Under the pieces are notes generated by a model. The model was not told where the DNA came from, made no database searches, and worked only from the letters and a program-made list of their open reading frames with translations. Positions 23,191-31,432 of a stretch of DNA of 31,622 nt are shown here, in pieces (the stretch's first letter is position 1; each line of letters opens with the position of its first letter). The position numbers and the translations under genes are program-made. Source of the stretch: Anaerobutyricum stercoris (GTDB lineage: Bacteria > Bacillota > Clostridia > Lachnospirales > Lachnospiraceae); assembly GCA_019116455.1 (NCBI GenBank), contig DXBR01000059.1:1-31622 (forward strand). Reading direction: 5' to 3'.

Positions 23191-24195
23191 TTATTCCGCC
23201 GACTGCTCCACATTAACGATCAGGTTATCGCCCGGCAGTTCATCGATAAATTCTTCATCAAGAGAAATCTGCGCGAAATCATTCATGGCGTCCTGATTAA
23301 TCTCTGTGGAGACGATGATCTTCTGGAAGGCGCTGGTCAGCACATCAAGCTCCAGGGATTTGCCTGTAGCCGCGTTAATCTCATCGTTGATGGTCTGGGC
23401 TGCCGTTGTCATATCGGCGTTGATAACTTCTGTTGCTGCTTCGTGCTGCGCGAGAAACTCATTGACAATGTCCGGATGCTCTTCCATGAATTCATTTCTT
23501 ACCACCACAACTGCCACCGGATAGTCGCCGTTCATGTAAAGCTCATTATAATCGAGCACGATTTCCGCACCGTCCTTTACAAGCTCTGAACCCCACGGCT
23601 CCGGCACAACGGCCGCGTCAATGTTGCCCTGGTCCATCATGTTCTGTACATCGGCGTTTTCCACAGCGGTAACTGTGACAGTGCCGCCCTCTTCCACGGT
23701 GGATAAACCATTGTCAGACAGAAGTTTTAATAAACAAAGATGCTGTGTGTTTCCGATCTGCGGAATGGCGACCGTCTTGCCGTCCAGGTCAGCCACAGAC
23801 TGGATATCCGAACCGGCTGCTTTCACAAGAACCGCACCTGCCTGCGTTGCACCGGAGATAACAGAAACATCTCCTTCGGAATTGACATTGGCGCTGATGG
23901 CCGGCACCGGTCCAATGTATCCGATGTCAATGTCACCGGAAAACAGCGCTTCCACCTCGGCAGGCCCCGCGTTAAAAGCGGTCCAGCTCACGTTAACGTC
24001 ATCGCCCAGATTCTCTTCCAATGTTCCGTTGGCCTTCATATATAATGCCTGCGCATGGGTTACGTTATTGAAATATCCGATGTTCACATCCGTGCTTCCA
24101 TCACTGTTTCCTCCGCCGCCGCATCCTGCCAGTCCGGCCATGGCTGCGATGATTGCCGCTGCTGCTACTATCTTTTTTAATCCTTTTATTCTCAT
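23191..24195 (-). CDS. ABC transporter substrate-binding lipoprotein (SsuA/TauA-like)
   Basis: This is the extracellular binding protein of the importer, anchored by lipid. The ATG at 24195 has GGAGG 5 bases upstream. The signal peptide ends in the lipobox LAGC (Cys about residue 25), followed by a Gly-rich linker. The NMT1/SsuA fold shows VNIGYFNNVTHAQALYMKA, AFNAGPAEVEALFSGDIDIGYIGPVPAIS and QGNIDAAVVPEPWGSEL. The length of 334 residues is usual. The ligand is likely a small organic anion such as a sulfonate, but this is not decided by sequence. It is the first gene of the operon, with a sigma-A-like promoter and a LacI-type operator upstream. Confidence 0.9.
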   Translation of the reverse strand: MRIKGLKKIVAAAAIIAAMAGLAGCGGGGNSDGSTDVNIGYFNNVTHAQALYMKANGTLEENLGDDVNVSWTAFNAGPAEVEALFSGDIDIGYIGPVPAISANVNSEGDVSVISGATQAGAVLVKAAGSDIQSVADLDGKTVAIPQIGNTQHLCLLKLLSDNGLSTVEEGGTVTVTAVENADVQNMMDQGNIDAAVVPEPWGSELVKDGAEIVLDYNELYMNGDYPVAVVVVRNEFMEEHPDIVNEFLAQHEAATEVINADMTTAAQTINDEINAATGKSLELDVLTSAFQKIIVSTEINQDAMNDFAQISLDEEFIDELPGDNLIVNVEQSAE

Positions 24196-24236
24196 GATAA
24201 CCTCCACTTTTTTTGCAATGTTTTTAACTTACCTAT

Positions 24237-24265
24237 ATCTTATGCAAAAACAGTTTTTCTCACAA
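24237..24265 (-). promoter_or_regulatory. Sigma-A-like promoter of the ABC importer operon
   Basis: On the minus strand TTGTGA (24265-24260), 17 bases, then TAAGAT (24242-24237), 41 bases before the binding-protein ATG. A LacI-type palindrome at 24277-24288 lies about 12 bases upstream of the -35. Confidence 0.5.
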
Positions 24266-24276
24266 CCGGTATTTTT

Positions 24277-24288
24277 GAAAACGTTTTC
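24277..24288. promoter_or_regulatory. LacI-family operator palindrome 1
   Basis: GAAAACGTTTTC is a perfect 12-base palindrome with the central CG typical of LacI/CcpA-type operators. It lies in the divergent gap between the importer operon and the LacI-family gene. Confidence 0.7.
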
Positions 24289-24300
24289 TATCACTTTTTG

Positions 24301-24329
24301 TTGATTTTATAAGGTTTTTCCTGTATACT
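24301..24329 (+). promoter_or_regulatory. Sigma-A promoter of the LacI-family gene
   Basis: TTGATT (24301-24306), 17 bases, then TATACT (24324-24329), about 77 bases before the ATG. Confidence 0.6.
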
Positions 24330-24372
24330 TAAATAAGAGAAAATGTATTCTATCCTTTATATCACATTTTTG

Positions 24373-24386
24373 TGACAACGTTTTCA
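24373..24386. promoter_or_regulatory. LacI-family operator palindrome 2
   Basis: TGACAACGTTTTCA is a near-perfect palindrome (six of seven pairs) sharing the core AACGTTTTC with operator 1. It lies between the promoter and the ribosome binding site (AGGAGG) of the LacI-family gene, which fits autorepression by blocking transcription. The two centres are 97 bp apart, so looping between them is possible. Confidence 0.68.
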
Positions 24387-24405
24387 AATCCAACAGGAGG
24401 TTTCT

Positions 24406-25440
24406 ATGTCATTAAAAGAAATCGCAAAACGTGCGGGAACATCCGTCTCCACGGTCTCCCGCGTATTAAATAATGAAAATTATAAGTGCTCTGACGCCGA
24501 GCTGGAGAAACGAATCTGGCAGGCGGCGCAGGAGCTTCGATATCTTCCCAACGCGGCGGCGAGGGCGCTGCAAAAGGGCGGCGATCAAGAGTCCGCGTCC
24601 AAAGAACATACCTATTGTTTTGATATTTTTCTCACCCGTTTTCCTTCTCTTGACCAGGATCTGTTCTTCCGCGAGCTTTATGACGCGCTGAAGAAGGAGC
24701 TCCTGAAGCAGCGCTGTCTGCTGGGCAGGCTTCTGACCGTGCCGGACATCACCACCATGATGAACGCTTCCACGCCCTTTGCCGGCAGCACTCCTCACGC
24801 GGACGGACTGATTCTTCTTGGAAAATGTCCTTCGGAGCTGATCTCTCCACTGAAAAATTACTATCATCATCTGGTGGGCATCGACCGGAATCCGACGGAC
24901 TTTGACTACGACGAGGTGGTGTGCAGCGGTACCGCAGCCGCCGTGACCGCCATGAATTACCTGATCTCCCTGGGACATAAAAAAATCGCCTACATAGGAG
25001 ACTGCTCCTATGAGGCGAGATATATCGGTTATTATCAATCATTGATCAATCACAATCTGCCGCTGGATTATTCGAACATTTATCCCACCAGCCAGACCAG
25101 ACAGGAGGGAATGCAGATGATGCAGGTGATCTTACAGAAAAAGGAACTGCCCTCCGCCATCTTCTGCGCCAATGACAGCACCGCCCTGGGCGTCTTTGAC
25201 TGCCTGAAAAAGCACCGCAAGCGGGGATACATTCCTTCGGTGATCTCCATCGACAACATTCAGGAATCCGAGGAGACGAAGCCTATGCTCACCACCATTG
25301 ATATTCCCAAAAAAGAGATGGCCCATCACGCAGTCCTGCTGCTCCTTGACCATATCGGAGGCGGCCACAAAGACGCCGTGCGGCTGGAACTTCCCTGCCG
25401 GCTCATCGTCCGGGAGAGCTGTTCCTACTGCGCCGGATAG
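24406..25440 (+). CDS. LacI-family transcriptional regulator
   Basis: This is a 344-residue repressor or activator. Residues 1-26 form the helix-turn-helix (SLKEIAKRAGTSVSTVSRVLNNE). The hinge helix is near residue 50 (LPNAAARALQK), with the conserved pattern that inserts into the minor groove at a central CG. The ligand domain follows, with ADGLILLGKCP, NYLISLGHKKIAYIGD, SAIFCANDSTALGVFDCLKK and the final TTIDIPKKEMAHHAVLLLLDHI. It is divergent from the importer operon and flanked by two matching operators, so it very likely controls that importer and itself. LacI-family control of a NitT/TauT importer is unusual. The effector is not known. Confidence 0.92.
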   Translation: MSLKEIAKRAGTSVSTVSRVLNNENYKCSDAELEKRIWQAAQELRYLPNAAARALQKGGDQESASKEHTYCFDIFLTRFPSLDQDLFFRELYDALKKELLKQRCLLGRLLTVPDITTMMNASTPFAGSTPHADGLILLGKCPSELISPLKNYYHHLVGIDRNPTDFDYDEVVCSGTAAAVTAMNYLISLGHKKIAYIGDCSYEARYIGYYQSLINHNLPLDYSNIYPTSQTRQEGMQMMQVILQKKELPSAIFCANDSTALGVFDCLKKHRKRGYIPSVISIDNIQESEETKPMLTTIDIPKKEMAHHAVLLLLDHIGGGHKDAVRLELPCRLIVRESCSYCAG

Positions 25441-25461
25441 AAAAATACGTTAAACCGCCGC

Positions 25462-28074
25462 TTATCCATTGAACCTCCGCAGCCGTTCCACCACGCTCTC
25501 CTTCTTGAAGAACCGGAAGGAAATCGCCGGCACGAAAGCGCCGAGGATCAGCAGAACCGGGAATACACAAAGCATCGGCACGATGGTGAAATGGTATTTC
25601 ATAAACCACAGACCTCCGGACAGTACCCGCAGCGCCGTGCAGGAAAACAGGCAGCCAAATACCAGAGAAAATGCAATGGTGGCAATGGCATAGTACAACC
25701 CTTCCAGTATGAGCATCCGCCGCAGCTGCCGTTTCGTCATACCGATGGCTTCCAGCATGGCAAACTCACCCTGTCTGGTGACGATTCCCGTGAGGATGGA
25801 ATTCACAAAGTTCAGCGCGCCGATAATTCCTATGACAAAGGACAATGCGCCGCCGATCAGAGTGAACAGACCGATCACGCCGTCAAACTGATCCAGCCAG
25901 TAGCCTTTGGACTCAAAGTCCATGGTCGGCTCTGCCTGTGAGGTGTATTCTTCCAGGGCAGATGCGATTGCTGCTTCTTTATCATCATCGGCATTAAAAG
26001 AAAAGCACATGAGGAACTGGTCAGACGCCATCTCCTTAAACACATCGGCAGGAACGTAATAACAAAACGGCGTCATAAAACTGCGGTTGCTCAGCGCGTA
26101 ACTATTGTCTTTGATGAGCGCCAGCACCTCAAACTCCCTGGTCCTTCCGTCGCCATAGGTGAGCGTCACTTTGTCGCCCGGCTGATGGACGATGGTTTCT
26201 TCCTCTACATTTCCATAATCGTCGGTCCCCACACTGACCAGCATATACTTTCCGGTCGCCATCTTTTCTTTCAGGGTCTCCAGGTCGGACTCTCCTTTGT
26301 ACACCTCTATAATAGAATAGAAGAAATCCTCCATGCCATAAAAGGACGTCAGCCAGTTCTCCTCATCTAAATGATTGAGCTCCACGATTTCTCCGCCAAA
26401 ATTCTGGCCTGGCTGTCCATCTGCCGTTCTCGGAAAATAGTCCGGCGGCGTCCAGGAATCCTTGCGGAGCCCGATCATCTGCGTCATATACAGCCGGCCT
26501 CCTGTCTGGTAGCCATCCAGAGACTTGCAGTAATCCACAAACGTTTCCGTTACATTTTCTTCACTGATCGTCTCCTCATCCGCCCCTGAGTATCCGCTCA
26601 TCACATTGAAATACGCCGCATTTGCCACCTGAAAGTCCGTCGAGACAAATCTCTTAAGATACGTGTCCAGATCAAAGGAATGGGTGAGCGTGAACACGCT
26701 GTTCAGCAGAATGATTGCCAGCGACAGGGAGCAGACCACCAGTACCGTCCTCTTCTTGTTCCGCCCCAGGTTGGACAGCGCCATCTTCGGAAGCTTCCCG
26801 CCGTTGGTGGAATTCTTGCTCTTCTTCCTTCCTCCGGCACTGTCGGTATAGCGGACTGCCTCCACCGGAGAAACCTTCGCCGCAATACGCGCCGGCTTTC
26901 CGGTGGATATCCAGACCGTAAGAAGCGTAAATATCGCCGAGCCGATGAAGATCAGCGGATGAATGGATACCGACACATCATTTCCCGTAAAAGAGGTCAT
27001 GGCCATCATCTGCGGCAGGATTCCCTTTCCGATCAGATAACCGAAAATCAGTCCGAACGGAATCCCCATGATGCCAAGCCGCAGCGCCTGACGGCGGATG
27101 ATCTTCTTGATCTGCCGTCCCGTGGCGCCGATGGTCTTCAGCAGACCGTAATAGTGAATATCCCGGATGACGGAAATCTGAAAAATGTTATAAATGATCA
27201 GGTAGCCAGTCAGAATAATGAGCAGAAGTCCTCCCACGACAGCTCCGATGGTCATCGGGTCCGACTCGGCGCTTCCCGATACGTACGCCCAGTTTGCATT
27301 GCTCGCCACATAATCGGGACTGGATTCGTCCGTGGAATAGCCGGCATTCTCGATGACTTTGTCAAGCTTCTCCTGAATGGAAAATGAGTTGGCAAATGTA
27401 ATGTCCATGCGGATGGTTCCTGTGAGGGAATAATCCTGATCGTACGTGTAGACCAGTTCATCGGCGTGGGCGTCAAGATACGCTTCGGACACGATGGCAA
27501 AACCGACATCCAGGGCCGGGTCCGCTTTTGTCACGCCGGTAATCGTAAATGTACGCTCGGTCACCTCCTGGTCCGTCGTCTTGACCCGGAGCTTCAGCGT
27601 CACCTGCTGCCCTGCCTTCGGCTCCATCCCCAGAAGCTCCATGGACATGTCATCCATCAAAATCTCATCGGCCGCCTCCGGCGCCCGTCCGTCTATGATA
27701 TCGACAAAACAGTGCTCATAATGATACTCCGGATAATACCAGGCCTCCATGTGCCGCTTCAGAAATTCTTCATTCTCCACGCCATCGGCCACCAGTATAC
27801 AGTCTGCCGCCTCCACGATGGAAGGATCCTGACTCAGTTTCTCATACTGCTCTCTCGTGATATTTTTGATCACTCCGTGATTGTCGCCGCCGGACTGCCG
27901 CATGGTTTCCCTCTGAAAGTTCTCCACCGTGCCGATTCCCAGTGTAAACAACGTGGTAAACAGCATAGCCGTGAGGGCAATAGCAATGACCGCGATAATA
28001 TTTCTCGTCCTGGCCTCCCGGAAGCTTCTGTCGGACAGCCGCCGGATGACTTTCTTGTTTTTTACTTTACGCAT
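25462..28074 (-). CDS. FtsX-like ABC transporter permease (MacB/BceB-like)
   Basis: This 870-residue membrane protein is the permease of a type VII ABC system; relatives move or sense peptides and lipids or drive envelope enzymes. The first membrane helix lies at about 24-46 (RNIIAVIAIALTAMLFTTLFTLGIG), followed by a large extracellular domain. Then comes a three-helix FtsX block with GLLKTIGATGRQIKKII. A second such unit follows: helix RTVLVVCSLSLAIILLNSVF, a second outer domain, and the C-terminal block with EFAMLEAIGMTKRQLRRML and four-helix end. The ATG at 28074 overlaps the ATPase end by 8 bases. There is no histidine kinase beside it, unlike BceAB. Lone LacI gene convergent at its 3' end, 21 bases apart. 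Confidence 0.9.
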   Translation of the reverse strand: MRKVKNKKVIRRLSDRSFREARTRNIIAVIAIALTAMLFTTLFTLGIGTVENFQRETMRQSGGDNHGVIKNITREQYEKLSQDPSIVEAADCILVADGVENEEFLKRHMEAWYYPEYHYEHCFVDIIDGRAPEAADEILMDDMSMELLGMEPKAGQQVTLKLRVKTTDQEVTERTFTITGVTKADPALDVGFAIVSEAYLDAHADELVYTYDQDYSLTGTIRMDITFANSFSIQEKLDKVIENAGYSTDESSPDYVASNANWAYVSGSAESDPMTIGAVVGGLLLIILTGYLIIYNIFQISVIRDIHYYGLLKTIGATGRQIKKIIRRQALRLGIMGIPFGLIFGYLIGKGILPQMMAMTSFTGNDVSVSIHPLIFIGSAIFTLLTVWISTGKPARIAAKVSPVEAVRYTDSAGGRKKSKNSTNGGKLPKMALSNLGRNKKRTVLVVCSLSLAIILLNSVFTLTHSFDLDTYLKRFVSTDFQVANAAYFNVMSGYSGADEETISEENVTETFVDYCKSLDGYQTGGRLYMTQMIGLRKDSWTPPDYFPRTADGQPGQNFGGEIVELNHLDEENWLTSFYGMEDFFYSIIEVYKGESDLETLKEKMATGKYMLVSVGTDDYGNVEEETIVHQPGDKVTLTYGDGRTREFEVLALIKDNSYALSNRSFMTPFCYYVPADVFKEMASDQFLMCFSFNADDDKEAAIASALEEYTSQAEPTMDFESKGYWLDQFDGVIGLFTLIGGALSFVIGIIGALNFVNSILTGIVTRQGEFAMLEAIGMTKRQLRRMLILEGLYYAIATIAFSLVFGCLFSCTALRVLSGGLWFMKYHFTIVPMLCVFPVLLILGAFVPAISFRFFKKESVVERLRRFNG

Positions 28075-28747
28075 CCTGCTCACCACCTTTAATCTTTCCG
28101 TCCTCAATACGCACGATCCGGTCCGCAAGCTGTGCGATCTCCTCATTATGAGTGATCATCACGATGGTCTGGCTGAATTTCTCTCCCGTAACCTTCAAAA
28201 GACTCAGCACATCCTGACTCGTTTTCGTGTCCAAATTCCCAGTCGGCTCATCACATAAGAGTATCGCAGGCTTCGTAGCCAGCGCCCGGGCGATGGCCAC
28301 CCGCTGCTGCTGCCCGCCGGAAAGCTGGTTCGGCATACTGTGCAGCCTCTCTTTCAGCCCCAGCACTTCCGCCACCTGCTCCACATACTCCGTGTCCACC
28401 TCATTTCCATCAAGCTCAATGGGCAGCACGATATTTTCATAGACATTCAGCACCGGCACCAGATTATAGCTCTGGAACACAAAACCGATCTTCCTGCGCC
28501 GGAAAATGCACAGCGCATCCTCCTTCAGCCCGGAAATATCTTTCCCGTCCACAAACACGCTGCCCTCCGTAGGATAATCCAGACCTCCCAGCATATGGAG
28601 CAGCGTGGACTTTCCGCTGCCGCTGGTACCCACGATAGCCACAAACTCTCCCCTGTCAACAGTCAGATTCACACCGTCCAGCGCCTTCACCAGACTCTCC
28701 CCGCTGCCGTAATACTTTTTCAGATTCTCTGTACGCAAAACTTTCAT
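28067..28747 (-). CDS. ABC transporter ATP-binding protein (MacB/LolD type)
   Basis: This is the 226-residue ATPase that pairs with the FtsX-like permease. It has Walker A GTSGSGKSTLLHMLGGLD, the Q-loop in GFVFQSYNLVPVLNVYENI, the signature LSGGQQQRVAIARAL, Walker B ILLCDEPTGNLD and the switch His in IVMITHNEEIA. This is the set seen in LolD/MacB/BceA ATPases. The ATG at 28747 is chosen from GGGAAGG 8 bases upstream; two earlier in-frame Met codons would add a charged extension without a good ribosome binding site. The upstream gap contains an inverted repeat at 28839-28857 that may be an operator. Confidence 0.94.
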   Translation of the reverse strand: MKVLRTENLKKYYGSGESLVKALDGVNLTVDRGEFVAIVGTSGSGKSTLLHMLGGLDYPTEGSVFVDGKDISGLKEDALCIFRRRKIGFVFQSYNLVPVLNVYENIVLPIELDGNEVDTEYVEQVAEVLGLKERLHSMPNQLSGGQQQRVAIARALATKPAILLCDEPTGNLDTKTSQDVLSLLKVTGEKFSQTIVMITHNEEIAQLADRIVRIEDGKIKGGEQDA

Positions 28748-28838
28748 AACCTTCGCCTTCCCTTCCTTGCTTTCTTTACTCTGTACTAATTCTAACATTT
28801 CATTCTTACCACAATCTTTCCGGAATCTAACAGATGTG

Positions 28839-28857
28839 AAAGAATGAGACATTCTTT
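28839..28857. promoter_or_regulatory. Perfect 8-bp inverted repeat upstream of the FtsX-type ABC operon
   Basis: AAAGAATG, AGA, CATTCTTT lies about 92-110 bases before the ATPase ATG in the 234-bp divergent gap. It looks like a dimer binding site; no regulator gene lies next to it. The rest of the gap toward the plus-strand gene is very AT-rich with TATAAT boxes at 28906 and 28936 but no matched -35. Confidence 0.45.
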
Positions 28858-28981
28858 ATCGGAACCTTCCCACAGAAATCCCTTTCTTTTCCAATTAAAT
28901 CAAATTATAATATAAATAGATATAGACTTTATACTTATAATATGTTATAAATAATATCACAAATAAAAGGAGGTGAATACT

Positions 28982-29740
28982 ATGTCACTGACGAATGATG
29001 ACTTAAACACACTCCAGACAATGATGGAAACACTGCTCCATCGGGAACTGACACCAATGAAAGAAGACATCCGGTCGCTGAAAGAGGACGTGACAGAGCT
29101 TAAAACCGACGTCGCAGAGCTGAAGACTGATGTCACGGTTCTGAAATCCAATGTCGCGGAACTCAAGACTGATGTCGCAGTTCTGAAATCCGACGTCGCG
29201 GAACTTAAGACTGACGTCGCGGTTCTGAAATCCGACGTCACGGAACTCAAGACTGACGTCGCGGTTCTGAAATCTGATGTTGCAGAACTTAAGACTGATG
29301 TCGCGGTTCTAAAAGCTGATGTGGCGGAACTTAAGGAAACTACCGAGATTCTGAAAGCTGACGTGGCGGAACTGAAATCCGATGTCATGGTTCTCAAAAC
29401 TGATGTCGCTGAACTCAAGGATACTACCGAAATTCTGAAAACTGACGTTGCTGAGCTGAAAACCAATGTCGCTGTTCTTCAAACTGATGTTTCAGAACTC
29501 AAGGATACGTCCGATGTTTTAACACACGATGTCTCTGATCTAAACACTTTCTCCAGAGAGGCCAGAGAAGAGATGCGAAGGCTCAATTATAAAATCACGC
29601 TGACCAATCAGAAAATAGACGACTTGAGGCTGGATTTTGATATTTTTAAAGCCAGTGTAAAAAGAGAGTTCCATTCACTGAACGACAAAATGGATACCGT
29701 GATTGAAGTCTTGCGTGAAAGGGAGATGCTGCCACAGTAG
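28982..29740 (+). CDS. Heptad-repeat coiled-coil protein of unknown function
   Basis: This is a 252-residue soluble protein. Residues 1-35 (starting MSLTNDDLNTLQTMMETLL) form a helical head. Residues 36-189 are 22 units of seven residues, most reading DVAELKT or DVAVLKS, ideal for a long parallel coiled coil. The tail (about 190-252) is a second helical part with LTNQKIDDLRLDFDIFKASV and LNDKMDTVIEVLRE. There is no signal peptide and no membrane segment. Similar short proteins with head, variable heptads and tail occur widely in Lachnospiraceae as hypothetical proteins. AAAGGAGG sits 8 bases before the ATG at 28982; an in-frame GTG three codons earlier overlaps it. It is monocistronic, with its own terminator. 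No function is known. Confidence 0.82.
   Translation: MSLTNDDLNTLQTMMETLLHRELTPMKEDIRSLKEDVTELKTDVAELKTDVTVLKSNVAELKTDVAVLKSDVAELKTDVAVLKSDVTELKTDVAVLKSDVAELKTDVAVLKADVAELKETTEILKADVAELKSDVMVLKTDVAELKDTTEILKTDVAELKTNVAVLQTDVSELKDTSDVLTHDVSDLNTFSREAREEMRRLNYKITLTNQKIDDLRLDFDIFKASVKREFHSLNDKMDTVIEVLREREMLPQ
29087..29548 (+). repeat. Tandem array of 22 imperfect 21-nt repeats (7 codons each)
   Basis: The array lies inside the coiled-coil gene. Central units alternate between a GACGTCGCGGAACTCAAGACT-like form (one base over-long to quote in full elsewhere) and a form ending GTTCTGAAATCC, so the higher-order unit is 42 nt. Units at 29150-29280 are almost identical, while those at both ends have drifted. 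A GACGTC hexamer recurs. This pattern points to recent growth in the centre by slippage or recombination. Confidence 0.88.
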
Positions 29741-29773
29741 GCAGAGAAGAGGTACTTAATCAACATTAAGAAT

Positions 29774-29824
29774 TGCGCTGTCCCTGAATGAAGAAGTTCT
29801 TTCAGATCAGGGCAGCGCATTTTT
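29774..29824 (+). terminator. Terminator of the coiled-coil gene
   Basis: TGCGCTGTCCCTGA (29774-29787) pairs with TCAGGGCAGCGCA (29807-29819), with one bulged T, and TTTTT follows on the plus strand. On the minus strand the tail is only AATTCTT, so it serves the convergent ABC permease gene weakly at most. Confidence 0.8.
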
Positions 29825-29836
29825 CAGTCCGGGCAA

Positions 29837-30541
29837 TCAGTCGATGGCTGTAACTTTCTTCCGGAAGACGACATACATGGCAATGGCCGTGATGAGTGCC
29901 GCCGCAGCAATTTGCCCGATGCTCTCCTGTATAAGAGAATCTTTGGAAAGCATCACCTGACGCAGGAAGAAAACGAGGAGGATGCTTATAATGGCGGCAG
30001 GGACAGATTTCTTGATCATGCCTGCGATAAATGACCAGAGAGATAAGATTGCGCAGGCTAAAATACTACTTCCCGCCGCAGAAGCAAATCGCGGCAAAAG
30101 TGCTGGTTGAAAGGAATCTTCCAGCATGTCAAAGGCCGCGTCTGCTCCGATGAGATACCCGCAGCATAGCAGATACCCGGCCGCCATGGCAGCTGCTGTA
30201 AATCCTGCTATGATGATGAGTTTTGCTGCAATCAGCTGCTTTTTGTTCAGCGGGCAGGCAAACAGAATCGTGATGGTTCTGGTATTATATTCTCCAATTA
30301 CAAAAGTGGCTGTGAGAACTGCCGCGTACACCAGAAACAGAAACGGTAGCAGAATGGATGTCATCTGAAACATGGAAGCAAAACTGTCTTTCGTCTGTTC
30401 CGGGTCTGTCATGCTGTCCACCATAGATATGGTCAGAAACAGCAGACAAAACAGAAGGAGAAGCCCGGTAACGATTATGTTGCGTTTCGGGTTAAATTTG
30501 CGAAGTTCCAGACGAAGCAGGTGAGTCATAGAATTTTTCAT
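29837..30541 (-). CDS. ABC-2 type permease (bacitracin/lantibiotic-immunity-like)
   Basis: This 234-residue protein has six hydrophobic segments: NIIVTGLLLLFCLLFLTISM, ILLPFLFLVYAAVLTATFVI, LIIIAGFTAAAMAAGYLLC, SILACAILSLWSFIAGMI, PAAIISILLVFFL and AAAALITAIAMYVVF. The block EYNTRTITILFACPLNKKQLIAAKL is typical of ABC-2 permeases of the BcrB/LanE-LanG type. It starts 3 bases after the ATPase stop; a GAGGAGG lies 11 bases before the ATG. Together with the upstream ATPase and histidine kinase it suggests a drug- or peptide-response export unit. The substrate is unknown. Confidence 0.87.
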   Translation of the reverse strand: MKNSMTHLLRLELRKFNPKRNIIVTGLLLLFCLLFLTISMVDSMTDPEQTKDSFASMFQMTSILLPFLFLVYAAVLTATFVIGEYNTRTITILFACPLNKKQLIAAKLIIIAGFTAAAMAAGYLLCCGYLIGADAAFDMLEDSFQPALLPRFASAAGSSILACAILSLWSFIAGMIKKSVPAAIISILLVFFLRQVMLSKDSLIQESIGQIAAAALITAIAMYVVFRKKVTAID

Positions 30542-30544
30542 AAT

Positions 30545-31432
30545 TTATTTCGCCTCCTCTGTCAAATGAAAGAAATACTCTTCCAGCGTTCCCTGTTTTT
30601 GCATCAGTTCTTCAAGGCCAACGCCATGGCGAACCAGCAGCTCCGCCAGCTCTTTTGCAGAAAGCTCTGCATCAAAGATCTGAATCCGGTTTTCCCGCAG
30701 CACCTTCATGGAAACAATCCGTCCGCTCTGTTCCAAAAGCGCCGCCGCTTTATCAACGTCATCTACCTTTATTTCCAGATACTCTGAAAGATATCCGTGA
30801 ATCTCCTCCATGGATACTTCTTTTTGCAGTTTTCCGCCAGATAATATCCCGATGCTATCCGCTATCTGCTCAACTTCCAACAAAATATGACTGGATATGA
30901 AAATAGTAACGCCCTGTTCCCGGCTGAGCCGCTGAAACAACCGGCGCATCTCACGGATTCCTTCCGGATCCAGCGCATTGATAGGCTCATCCAGAATGAG
31001 CAGTTCCGGTTTTGTCAGAATTGTCCGCGCAATGGCGAGACGCTGCTTCATACCCAGAGAAAACTGTGAAACCGGCTTATTTTCCGCATGATGAAGACTC
31101 ACTTCCTCAAGAACCTCCCCGATACGTTCCCGGTTATGATACCCCATATAATCACAGTACATTTCCAGATTCTGCCGTGCCGACATCCTGTCGTAAAAAT
31201 ATGGATTCTCGATGATCGATCCCATCCGTTTCAGACACTCATAACTGCGATCTGTGAGCTTTTCTCCAAAAAGATAAATCTCGCCGCTGTCCGCCGGAAT
31301 CAGATTGAGGAGCATCTTCATTATCGTGCTCTTTCCGGCTCCATTGGGCCCCACGCATCCATATATCTCCCCACGTTTTACGTGGAGGCTGACGCCGTCC
31401 ACCACGGTTTTATTCTTATAGGATTTTGTCAA
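30545..31432 (-). CDS. ABC transporter ATP-binding protein (BcrA type), 5' end odd
   Basis: This is the ATPase of a BcrA/lantibiotic-type exporter. It has Walker A GPNGAGKSTIMKMLLNL, the Q-loop region GSIIENPYFYDRMSARQNL, the signature FSLGMKQRLAIARTI (as usual in this family), Walker B LLILDEPINALDPEG and the switch His in IFISSHILLEVEQIAD. A C-terminal domain of about 85 residues follows. The frame opens at a TTG (31432) with no clear ribosome binding site. This Leu aligns with the Leu inside the family's LTKxY segment, so about 8-12 N-terminal residues are missing. Upstream in-frame codons give Met-Leu-Gln, stop, Asn-Glu, stop, Ser-His before it. It may start at TTG, be frameshifted, or be decaying. 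Confidence 0.82.
   Translation of the reverse strand: MTKSYKNKTVVDGVSLHVKRGEIYGCVGPNGAGKSTIMKMLLNLIPADSGEIYLFGEKLTDRSYECLKRMGSIIENPYFYDRMSARQNLEMYCDYMGYHNRERIGEVLEEVSLHHAENKPVSQFSLGMKQRLAIARTILTKPELLILDEPINALDPEGIREMRRLFQRLSREQGVTIFISSHILLEVEQIADSIGILSGGKLQKEVSMEEIHGYLSEYLEIKVDDVDKAAALLEQSGRIVSMKVLRENRIQIFDAELSAKELAELLVRHGVGLEELMQKQGTLEEYFFHLTEEAK

Noticed and set aside
28957..29466. A minus-strand frame of 169 codons with Ser/Thr-rich repeats opposite the coiled-coil gene
   Set aside because: It is the reverse reading of the 21-nt repeats; any frame over such an array stays open. The plus strand has ribosome binding site, head and tail domains and a terminator.
29087..29548. CRISPR array
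   Set aside because: The repeats are contiguous 21-nt units in frame within a gene, without unique spacers and without cas genes.
28982..29740. Phage tail-fibre or prophage remnant
   Set aside because: No other phage gene lies nearby; the gene stands alone with its own terminator between two chromosomal ABC systems.
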